This document shows positions 1 through 5,399 of a stretch of 5,937 bases of DNA, piece by piece. The first letter of the stretch is position 1. Each line of letters begins with the position of its first letter. Location of the stretch: positions 1 to 5,937 of the forward strand of contig JAPKEK010000169.1 of the NCBI GenBank assembly GCA_028822125.1, given 5' to 3'. The notes below the pieces were generated by a model. The model was given only the letters and a program-made list of their open reading frames with translations. It was not told where the DNA came from and made no database searches. This DNA comes from Pseudomonadales bacterium. GTDB taxonomy: Bacteria > Pseudomonadota > Gammaproteobacteria > Pseudomonadales > Azotimanducaceae. The translations under genes were made by a program, and so were the position numbers.

Positions 1-27
1 CAGACGGTGGTTGTTGCTGAATTTTTG

Positions 28-57
28 CTAAAGTCGTGCACACTAAAGTAGTGCACA
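28..57. repeat. 15-bp tandem direct repeat with GTGCAC cores
   Basis: Two adjacent copies differ at one base: CTAAAGTCGTGCACA (28-42) and CTAAAGTAGTGCACA (43-57). Each carries the palindrome GTGCAC, so the cores are spaced 15 bp apart. A looser partial match (AAAGGTGC) follows at 58-65. Placed about 90-115 bp before the first pilin start, it could be a tandem operator for a transcription regulator. That role is inferred from position only. The symmetry resembles NtrC-type TGCAC/GTGCA half-sites, but the spacing does not fit. Confidence 0.6.
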
Positions 58-130
58 AAGGTGCTTTAAGGGAGAGCGACTGCCAGCCAGCAAGCAAGCT
101 CAGAGCACGATATTTCCCGCAACCCGTTTG

Positions 131-137
131 AAGGGAG
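131..137 (+). promoter_or_regulatory. Shine-Dalgarno site of the first pilin gene
   Basis: AAGGGAG lies six bases before the ATG at 144. This fixes the start of the operon's first gene and gives it strong independent translation initiation, whereas the pilV and pilW starts downstream appear to depend on coupling. Confidence 0.7.
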
Positions 138-143
138 TATTAA

Positions 144-665
144 ATGCCAGAATTGGTTAGGTTCAGGAAGGGATTTTCATTGCTTGAATTGATGGTTGTG
201 CTTGTAATCATCAGTCTGACCCTGTCTGTGGCCTTGCCTTCCTATCAGAGCATGATTGGCCGGTTCGCCATTACTACCCTGGCTAATGACTTGTTGGCCG
301 CAGTATCCTTTGCTCGAAGTGAGGCGCTTAGATCCGGAGCGGTGGTGTCTCTGTATGGTTCATCCGGTGCGGTCACCAATACGCTGGGTAGTGGTTATTG
401 TGTGGTTCCTGGTGCGGGTGTTCCCGGTAATTGCGCGGCTGCAATTCAGGTTTTTAGCGTGTCGGATAGCAATCTGACGGCCGATATCTTTAATCCGGCG
501 GCCCAGGTACAGGCATCCCTTCAATTTGATGCCCTTGGCGGCCTGGCTGGTACAGGCGGCGCGACGCGCTCTATTGATATTTGCCGGACCGGTTTTGCCG
601 GTAGACAGATCCAGATCAGTCTGATTGGTCGCGGTAGAATTGTTGCAACTGGCTTGTGTCCATGA
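144..665 (+). CDS. fimU: GspH/FimT-family type IV minor pilin (FimU position)
   Basis: This is a 173-residue type IV prepilin. A 10-residue positively charged leader ends in Gly10. It is followed by the class III prepilin signature FSLLE, with Phe at +1 and Glu at +5 of the mature protein, and then a hydrophobic N-terminal helix to about residue 35. PilD should cleave after Gly10. The helix continues into the family-typical SFARSEALRSG stretch (residues 55-65), then a beta-rich C-terminal domain with cysteines at 86, 97, 147 and 172. A GRGR segment lies at 162-165. Members of this family prime pilus assembly together with PilV, PilW and PilX. The gene leads the operon, immediately before pilV, which is where P. 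aeruginosa has fimU. The symbol rests on that position, since sequence alone cannot separate FimT from FimU. Its stop overlaps the pilV start as ATGA. Confidence 0.9.
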   Translation: MPELVRFRKGFSLLELMVVLVIISLTLSVALPSYQSMIGRFAITTLANDLLAAVSFARSEALRSGAVVSLYGSSGAVTNTLGSGYCVVPGAGVPGNCAAAIQVFSVSDSNLTADIFNPAAQVQASLQFDALGGLAGTGGATRSIDICRTGFAGRQIQISLIGRGRIVATGLCP

Positions 666-1195
666 CTATAAAAACACCTGGCTCAGGATTTTCGTTAGTT
701 GAACTGCTGGTTACGATGATTATCGTTTCTGTCGGTGTTTTAGGGGTGGCCAGCCTGCAGATACGCAGTCTTCAGCAGAACAGGGAGGCTTTCTTTCGAG
801 CAGAAGCTTCTTATCTGGCAAACGGCATGATGGATCGGATTAGGGCCAATCGCCAGACGGTGTACAGCTTGGCCATCGCCCAGGCGCAGATTGTAGCCAA
901 CAGTTGTGTGTTATTAGGTTGTAACAGTGCGCAGATGGCGAATTATGATATGGCCCAGTGGCAGTGCTCAATTCGGTCGGTAGATGTAGCCGGTGCAACC
1001 TACCCGATTTGTACTCAGTTGGGCGTGACGGGTGCATTGCCGTTAGGGGCAGGCCGTGTCACACAATCAGCAGCAACCCCACTTTTGTATCAAGTACAAG
1101 TGATGTGGGCAGCGGACTCTTTTGCGACTCTGTGTGGTTCCCGGACTGTTGCTCAGCCCGCCTGCCAGAGTATAGTGATTCAGTCGCGATTATGA
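662..1195 (+). CDS. pilV: Type IV pilus minor pilin PilV
   Basis: A 177-residue prepilin. The leader MTIKTPGSG ends in Gly9, then FSLVE provides Phe+1 and Glu+5. The helix VSVGVLGVASLQ, followed by an aromatic- and acid-rich continuation (FFRAEASYLANGMMDRIRAN, near 43-62), is typical of PilV. Cysteines near 81-86 and 100, followed by a segment ending in a basic C-terminus, form the globular domain. I chose the ATG at 662 because it overlaps the previous stop as ATGA. A GTG at 656 would add two residues and is less likely. No Shine-Dalgarno is evident, so translation is probably coupled to the upstream gene. PilV is expected to act with FimU, PilW and PilX in the priming and tip complex in the inner membrane. 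Its stop overlaps the pilW start in the same way. Confidence 0.9.
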   Translation: MTIKTPGSGFSLVELLVTMIIVSVGVLGVASLQIRSLQQNREAFFRAEASYLANGMMDRIRANRQTVYSLAIAQAQIVANSCVLLGCNSAQMANYDMAQWQCSIRSVDVAGATYPICTQLGVTGALPLGAGRVTQSAATPLLYQVQVMWAADSFATLCGSRTVAQPACQSIVIQSRL

Positions 1196-2283
1196 ATAGG
1201 GGACTTGGAAAAACAGATGGCTTGAGCTTGGTTGAGGTGATGATTTCCTTGACGATGGGAACGATCGTGCTCATGGGTGTGATAAACCTGTTTTCCGCAA
1301 ATTCAGAAACCTATAATTTGTTACAGGGGCAGTCGCGCATGCAGGAGTCAGCTCGTTTTGCCCTGAGCTATTTATCCAGAGATATTCAGAAAGCCGGTTA
1401 TAAAGGCTGTTTTTCGCTCGGCCCCCCTCCGCTTTTTACCATGCTACTTCCTACTGATATTCCCTATGAGTTTAACATGTTAACCGATATCCAAGCCTAT
1501 GAGGGGCAGCCGGCTGGCTGGTTGCCAGCTATTGCTCCCCTTAACGCCACTTACGTTGCCGGACGGGCCATTAATACTTTGACCATCGTGGCGACTACTG
1601 ACGTTCTGACGGTACGTTCTATCAGTGCTGTTGAGGCTGCACTCAGTGTAGCCATGCCACTTTCAACCAGTAACCCCATAGTAACGATTCCGCCAGCTGG
1701 AATGGAAATCAGTGCTGTAACCGCTGATCTGGCGTTGATATACGATTGTGAAAAGGCGACCCTATTTCAAGTCACTGCCATTAACCAGGCGGCTGGCCTG
1801 GCGACTGTTGGCCATGCTATACAAGCAGTTATTCCGGGTCAGCCGAGCAACAGTTTTGCAGCACTCACCGCCACTGGCTCGTTTGGCACCGATGCCAGTG
1901 TTGCCGCTATAGATACGATAACTTATTTCATAGCACCCGGCGCGGGGATCAACAATGAGGGTAATACTCCCCTGGCACTGTGGCGCAAGGTGCGTACTGC
2001 CGCGCCTGTGGAGATGGTTGAAGGCGTGGAAAACCTGCAACTGCTGTTTGGTGAGGATACAGACGCAAATTTCGTGCCAAATCTGTATACGACAGCGAAT
2101 CTGGTGGCCAGCTTCAATAACGTTGTGACTGTGAGGATCAGTCTTACCGTCAACAGCATTAATTCTGTAGGCGCGAGCGTGCCGCCGTCGCTGGGGTGCG
2201 GGATACAGGATTGTATTTCTGGAGAGGTTTTCGATGGTCTTATGAGGAGAACTTTTACGAAAACAGTACAGCGGAGGAACTAG
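1192..2283 (+). CDS. pilW: Type IV pilus minor pilin PilW
   Basis: A 363-residue prepilin, large for a pilin as PilW proteins are. The leader MNRGLGKTDG ends in Gly10, and LSLVE supplies Leu+1 and Glu+5. The membrane helix runs to about residue 32. PilW hallmarks follow: QSRMQESARFALSYLSRDIQKAG near 46-68, then a cysteine (KGC) and the later YDCEKATLFQVTAI stretch, where Cys and the LFQVT strand are characteristic. The C-terminal part has a cysteine pair (CGIQDC). The ATG at 1192 overlaps the pilV stop as ATGA. The same frame is open upstream to 958, but that part is out of frame with pilV codons and encodes no pilin. PilW is expected to bridge the FimU/PilV/PilX complex with PilY1. The gene ends in TAG, two bases before pilX. 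Confidence 0.92.
   Translation: MNRGLGKTDGLSLVEVMISLTMGTIVLMGVINLFSANSETYNLLQGQSRMQESARFALSYLSRDIQKAGYKGCFSLGPPPLFTMLLPTDIPYEFNMLTDIQAYEGQPAGWLPAIAPLNATYVAGRAINTLTIVATTDVLTVRSISAVEAALSVAMPLSTSNPIVTIPPAGMEISAVTADLALIYDCEKATLFQVTAINQAAGLATVGHAIQAVIPGQPSNSFAALTATGSFGTDASVAAIDTITYFIAPGAGINNEGNTPLALWRKVRTAAPVEMVEGVENLQLLFGEDTDANFVPNLYTTANLVASFNNVVTVRISLTVNSINSVGASVPPSLGCGIQDCISGEVFDGLMRRTFTKTVQRRN
2273..2277 (+). promoter_or_regulatory. Shine-Dalgarno site of pilX
   Basis: GGAGG lies eight bases before the ATG at 2286, inside the last codons of pilW. It decides the pilX start against in-frame upstream candidates such as the one at 2196, which would put a 30-residue non-pilin extension ahead of the prepilin leader. 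Confidence 0.75.
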
Positions 2284-2285
2284 GG

Positions 2286-2834
2286 ATGAATCTCTGGCAA
2301 AAGCATCAGCAGGGCGCAGTTTTAGTGACCAGTATGATCATATTACTGATATTAACCATGTTGGCGCTGTCCGCGGTTCAGAACACCAGTCTGCAGGAAC
2401 TCATGTCAAGAAATGAGCGGGACTCAGATCTTGCTTTTCACAGTGCTGAAACCGGACTTAGAGAAGCAGAGGTCTTTCTGGCACCACTGCTTACCCTGGC
2501 AGGTTTCCAGGTTGCTAACCAGAATGGCCTTTATGATTCAGTCAACAATGCAGCCATTGATTTCACCATTTTCGATTGGCTTGTGGCCGGCAATAATGCG
2601 CGGAGTTTTATTCTAGTGGTAACCGTCGATGTGAGAACGCCCCTGGCGGGCAGATATGTCATAGAACATGTAAGGACAGTCGTCGCAGGTACGGATATAT
2701 TGAATATTGATAATATCGGCCAGGATACAGGAACGGGTCGAACTCAGATGTTCAGGATCACCAGTATAGGGCTGGGCGGCTCGGGCACTGCCCAGGTAAT
2801 GCTGCAGAGTACCTTTGGCAGGCAGTGTTGTTGA
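2286..2834 (+). CDS. pilX: Type IV pilus minor pilin PilX
   Basis: A 182-residue PilX-type prepilin. The leader MNLWQKHQQG ends in Gly10, followed by AVLVTSMIILLILTMLALSA. Thr instead of Glu occupies position +5, as is usual for the PilX group, which resembles the capping pseudopilin GspK in this respect. The PilX_N signature follows: an SLQELMSRN segment, then DSDLAFHSAETGLREAE, residues about 35-62. The C-terminal end has a strand VMLQSTF, common in PilX, and finishes in two adjacent cysteines. The start at 2286 is set by a strong ribosome binding site and by the leader length. PilX joins FimU, PilV and PilW in the assembly-priming complex. Its stop overlaps the possible GTG and TTG starts of the next gene. 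Confidence 0.9.
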   Translation: MNLWQKHQQGAVLVTSMIILLILTMLALSAVQNTSLQELMSRNERDSDLAFHSAETGLREAEVFLAPLLTLAGFQVANQNGLYDSVNNAAIDFTIFDWLVAGNNARSFILVVTVDVRTPLAGRYVIEHVRTVVAGTDILNIDNIGQDTGTGRTQMFRITSIGLGGSGTAQVMLQSTFGRQCC

Positions 2835-3286
2835 AATTTTGGGCGTGGTTCATTGCGGCTTTTGGGTTTTTTTCAAGTGTGAGCAGTTTCGCAGGAGACT
2901 TGCCCATTGCCCAGAGTTATGGGGCGGCTGAATCAAGTGTTTTCACCGCTGCCGCACCCGGTGTGTTGAGCAATGACTATGATAACAACGGCGATACCCT
3001 TCTGGTTGTTGAAGTGCAGGCAGACGCGGTGAATGTAGGCAGTCAGATAAACCTGGCATCCGGTGCCACCTTAATTCTTGGTGAGTATGGCTCGGTTACC
3101 TATGACCCGACAGAGTCAGAGACAATCGCTGCATTGACAGACAGCGAATCCCTTGATGATCAGTTTACTTATTTACCTGGCGATGATGTAGATGGAGACG
3201 CAGTGGCTAGCGTGACGATTACCATAACCGTTGCCCGTGGTGATCGAGTGCCACGGGGTCTGGATGATAGTTTTACCATCTCATAA
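2825..3286 (+). CDS. Secreted Ig/cadherin-like repeat protein in the pilY1 slot, probably truncated
   Basis: A 153-residue frame starting at GTG 2825. TTG at 2828 or 2831 is also possible, and the last overlaps the pilX stop as TTGA. Residues 1-23 look like a Sec signal peptide ending SSFA before GD. The rest is one Ig/cadherin-like repeat of the kind found in tandem in bacterial adhesins: PGVLSNDYDNNGDTLLVVEV near 45-64, LASGATLIL, a GSVTYDP strand, FTYLPGDDVDGDA, and the closing VTITITV strand. A second repeat begins at DDSFTIS but is cut by TAA at 3284. The frame continues recognisably beyond (DDTAVVLTVMANDDLG), so this stop looks like a lesion, perhaps from GAA. PilY1 proteins run to about 1,000 residues or more, and this is where pilY1 sits in related operons. 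No PilY1 beta-propeller domain is visible. Exported to the periplasm or surface if expressed. A genuine short protein cannot be excluded. Confidence 0.65.
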   Translation: MLLKFWAWFIAAFGFFSSVSSFAGDLPIAQSYGAAESSVFTAAAPGVLSNDYDNNGDTLLVVEVQADAVNVGSQINLASGATLILGEYGSVTYDPTESETIAALTDSESLDDQFTYLPGDDVDGDAVASVTITITVARGDRVPRGLDDSFTIS

Positions 3287-3677
3287 GATGATACTGCGGT
3301 TGTTCTGACGGTTATGGCCAATGATGACCTGGGGAGACCCGACTTACAGTGTAGTCAATGCTGGCGAGGGTTTTAAGGACCCGCAGCAGGACGTAATCTG
3401 GATGATGTGTGATCCCACGGTCGACGGAGATTCAGATTGAGCAGATGAAACAGATTCCAGCAAGGTGATATTCCATGGCTCTTCCGGTGGGTTTCGATAT
3501 TGGTTCAGCTCGCTGAGTTCAAGACCGTCCAGGGTGAGTATCCTGGGCTATGCGGCAGGTGCACTGGAACTGCTGCAGGAGGGTATGAAGGCCAGGGCGC
3601 AGTTTGCGGATACCGGCGTAAGTCGATATGTACTGGAATTACAGCAACTCCCGTCTTCAACGGAGGTTGGTTCTTAG
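3287..3677 (+). pseudogene. Decayed continuation of the pilY1-position adhesin gene
   Basis: This stretch has no intact gene but continues the upstream reading frame. Directly after the TAA the same frame reads DDTAVVLTVMANDDLG, the expected body of an Ig/cadherin-like repeat. Near 3332-3335 a one-base shift (the GGGGA run) restores sense as DPTYSVVNAGEGF. That new frame then runs to 3677 with a single interruption, TGA at 3438. The later part (SRVSILGYAAGALELLQEGM, near 3528-3587) could be the remnant of a helix of a von Willebrand A domain, which PilY1-type proteins often carry, but no MIDAS motif can be recognised. The last three bases-plus overlap the end of the minus-strand pilin gene. 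The large C-terminal part expected of PilY1 is absent. Confidence 0.5.
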
Positions 3678-4291
3678 CATCTGAGAATACGACCCCGTCG
3701 ATCGATCGGTTGACCGGCCAGGTTCCGGGTATGTACCAGTCTTGGCCTGCCCTGAACGGAGATGACAATCTGTCGCCTGTAACGGCTGCCGAGATCTTTT
3801 GGGCAATAGATTATATTACCATTTTGGAAATTAGTATAACCCATAGAGGTGAATTGCAGGTAGGGTTGCCTGCCAAACGATCGCCAGGATATGGATCCCG
3901 CTTCAGCAACGGGCTTTAGGCTAGCTATCAGTTTTTCGTGGTTATCGAGTTTGCCGTTCTCATTGCTGTCGGCAAATATATTCAGGCCCTTATGCCAGTT
4001 TCTGGTGCAGTGTTTGCCTTCGAGCGCACACAAGGTGACCGTAATATTGTTCTTGGCTGCATTGTACCGGGCGAAATGAATAGTGCTGATTAGCCAGTTA
4101 ACAACTACGGTTGCATGGTGTTTAGCGGCAAATTCGCGGTAGTGAGTCAGCCCACTGGATAGCAGTATGCCGACGATGGCGACTACCATGAGCAATTCAA
4201 CCAGCGTTAACCCTTGGTTGCGGGTTTGATCTGAGATATTACCACTGGCGCCGATTGCTGCTAATGTATTTTCCTTGCCTCGTTTTTTCAT
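3674..4291 (-). CDS. fimT: GspH/FimT-family prepilin, stand-alone FimT candidate
   Basis: A 205-residue prepilin read from ATG at 4291; a TTG at 4297 would add two residues. Gly27 precedes LTLVE (Leu+1, Glu+5) and the helix LLMVVAIVGILLSSGL. The GspH/FimT signature is clear: FARYNAAKNNITVTLC near 73-88, a GKHC cysteine, WHKGLNIFADSNENGKLDNHE near 99-119, LQFTSMGYTNFQNG, and IYCP. A GRPR segment at 181-184 matches the GRxR motif described for DNA-binding FimT in natural transformation. The protein ends in Cys. The 27-residue leader is unusually long, and no Shine-Dalgarno is evident. The gene stands outside the pilVWX operon, converges on it, and follows bamD on the same strand, 165 bp away. 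It is likely a minor pilin for pilus function or DNA uptake. A role as a second FimU-like pilin is the alternative. Confidence 0.88.
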   Translation of the reverse strand: MKKRGKENTLAAIGASGNISDQTRNQGLTLVELLMVVAIVGILLSSGLTHYREFAAKHHATVVVNWLISTIHFARYNAAKNNITVTLCALEGKHCTRNWHKGLNIFADSNENGKLDNHEKLIASLKPVAEAGSISWRSFGRQPYLQFTSMGYTNFQNGNIIYCPKDLGSRYRRQIVISVQGRPRLVHTRNLAGQPIDRRGRILRC

Positions 4292-4348
4292 TGGCAAAGT
4301 TTAGGGACAAGATACTTTCCCGGGCAGCAGATAGTGGCCTTTGATTTA

Positions 4349-4456
4349 GCGGGATTGTTCTGGCGTTGTTGTGGGTTCCGGCTGGCTAGCTTGCTCGATT
4401 CCGATGCGGTTCAAGAAGCCAATCTGGGCAAGTGGGTTATTGTTGCCGCGCAGAGC
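4349..4456 (-). other. Open in-frame tail after the bamD stop
   Basis: Read in the bamD frame past its TAA, 36 sense codons follow before the next TAA (4346-4348). They encode a plausible C-terminal tail: ALRGNNNPLAQIGFLNRIGI, then EQASQPEPTTTPEQSR. The second part is rich in Pro, Thr, Glu and Gln, as linker-like protein tails often are. Either the annotated stop is a recent nonsense change or sequence error, or the frame is open by chance. The remaining 54 bases before the fimT start hold no clear terminator hairpin. Confidence 0.35.
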
Positions 4457-5305
4457 TTAGCCAAACAGCCCGAAAGATAAGATATTGATCCAGGATCGTT
4501 GGGTTTTTTTGACGGTTCTATTTGGATCGAAATTCCCGGATTTATCAAGACTTCGATGTCCGGGGTAATTTGCAGCCAATAATGTCAAAGCGTTGCTGGC
4601 CAGGTCCGATTGATTTAATAACTGATAAGCCTCTACCATAATGGCCAACCCATCTGGCACTGCTGTCGTACCCTGGAAATTCTCGAACACGAATCGACCT
4701 CTATTTGCGGCTGCCATATAGGCCCCACGATAAATGTAATAACGAGCCACATGAATTTCCGCGGATGCCAGCAGGTTCTTAAGATAGCGCATTCGCTTTT
4801 GAGCATCTGGGGCGTATTCACTTTCTGAGAATCGGCGGATCAGGAGCGAAAAGTCCTCAAATGACTCTCTAGCTGCACCTGGATCTCTCTTAGAGGGATC
4901 GAGTGGAAAGATTTTGCTGAGGAAGTTTTCATCTTCGTCGAAGGATGCCAAGCCTCTCAGGTAGAAGGCATAATCCACATTTGGATGATTAGGATGCAAC
5001 CTGATGAATCGATCAGCTGCAGCGCGAGCGGCTTCGGCCTGGGCGCTTCTGTAGTACGCGAATACAATTTCCAGTTGCGCTTGTTCGGCATACCGGCCAA
5101 ATGGATAGCGTGCTTCCAGGGCCTGCAGTCGGGTCACGGCGTCTTTGTAATTTCCGGCATTCATGCCACTCTGTGCTGACTGATATAGCGCCAGCTCAGA
5201 TTCCTGCTCGGTGATTTCATCATCTTTGGAGCAGCCGCCCAAGCCGAGAAACAGGATCAATAATACCAGTATCGTTGAATGTTTAATCAGCATAGAATCC
5301 GCCAT
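4457..5305 (-). CDS. bamD: Outer membrane protein assembly lipoprotein BamD
   Basis: A 282-residue lipoprotein of the BAM complex, which inserts beta-barrel proteins into the outer membrane. BamD sits on the periplasmic face and contacts BamA and BamC. The signal sequence ends in the lipobox LGGC with the lipidated Cys25, and Ser at the next position fits outer-membrane sorting. Tetratricopeptide repeats follow: ALYQSAQSGMNAGNYKDAVT with LEARYPFGRYAEQAQLEI (39-80), YRSAQAEAARAAADRFIRLH (85-104), the DYAFYLRGLASF motif (111-122), ESFEDFSLLIRRFSESEYA (148-165), and the SAEIHVARYYIYRGAYMAA region (181-199). The E. coli protein is about 245 residues, so this one has a longer C-terminus ending SFGLFG. 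Met5 (5293) is an alternative start, preceded by GGCGGA and giving a more usual signal peptide. The gene is divergent from rluD across 94 bp. The frame stays open beyond its stop. Confidence 0.95.
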   Translation of the reverse strand: MADSMLIKHSTILVLLILFLGLGGCSKDDEITEQESELALYQSAQSGMNAGNYKDAVTRLQALEARYPFGRYAEQAQLEIVFAYYRSAQAEAARAAADRFIRLHPNHPNVDYAFYLRGLASFDEDENFLSKIFPLDPSKRDPGAARESFEDFSLLIRRFSESEYAPDAQKRMRYLKNLLASAEIHVARYYIYRGAYMAAANRGRFVFENFQGTTAVPDGLAIMVEAYQLLNQSDLASNALTLLAANYPGHRSLDKSGNFDPNRTVKKTQRSWINILSFGLFG

Positions 5306-5399
5306 GGTTTGGACCAGCTCAGTCTTGTACTCTTGAAAAGAGGCTCATTTAACCATAGCCTTGCCAATTCTCCCAATAATGTTTTCCAGTTAGGTGGTC
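5306..5399. promoter_or_regulatory. Divergent intergenic region of bamD and rluD
   Basis: This 94-bp gap separates the two divergent genes and must hold both promoters unless transcription starts inside the genes. On the minus strand a weak sigma-70-like pair can be drawn (TTGGGA, 18 bases, TTAAAT). On the plus strand no convincing pair is seen. AGGTGG at 5392-5397 could serve as the rluD Shine-Dalgarno but lies only two bases from the ATG. No GAACTT/TCTGA-like sigma-E site was found. Confidence 0.35.

Larger units (their letters stand above)
1..143. other. Non-coding leader upstream of the minor pilin operon
   Basis: No reading frame with protein-like character is visible in this stretch, and the frames entering from the left edge stop within the first 50 or so bases. 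The stretch holds a 15-bp tandem direct repeat (28-57), a run of tetranucleotide duplications near 81-98 (GCCAGCCA followed by GCAAGCAA), and the ribosome binding site of the first pilin gene. I looked for a sigma-54 promoter (GG-N10-GC), which drives some pilin genes, and found none. No convincing sigma-70 -35/-10 pair stands out either. The promoter presumably lies here or just upstream of the window. Confidence 0.6.

Noticed and set aside
36..65. NtrC-type binding site from TGCAC and GTGCA half-sites
   Set aside because: The half-sites are separated by 9 and 4 bases, not the 7 of the usual TGCAC-N7-GTGCA site, and no sigma-54 promoter follows.
1..143. Sigma-54 promoter for the pilin operon
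   Set aside because: No GG-N10-GC arrangement exists at any candidate GG in this stretch.
958..1191. Upstream extension of pilW to a 441-residue protein
   Set aside because: It overlaps pilV in another frame, encodes no recognisable sequence, and would bury the prepilin leader 78 residues inside. ATG 1192 is right.
2196..2285. Upstream extension of pilX
   Set aside because: It overlaps pilW codons and would displace the prepilin leader; the strong Shine-Dalgarno points to 2286.
3505..3768. Minus-strand 87-codon open frame
   Set aside because: It overlaps the fimT end in another frame, is proline-rich without family features, and lies over the decayed plus-strand gene.
3500..3919. Plus-strand 139-codon open frame across the fimT 3' end
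   Set aside because: Most of it is antisense to the well-supported FimT protein and shows no domain character.
4298..4456. Rho-independent terminator between bamD and fimT
   Set aside because: No GC-rich hairpin followed by a T run can be drawn on either strand.
3284..4459. Reassignment of TAA to a sense codon in this organism
   Set aside because: fimT ends sensibly at TAA after a typical C-terminal Cys, and two isolated in-frame TAA codons are better explained by mutation or sequence error.
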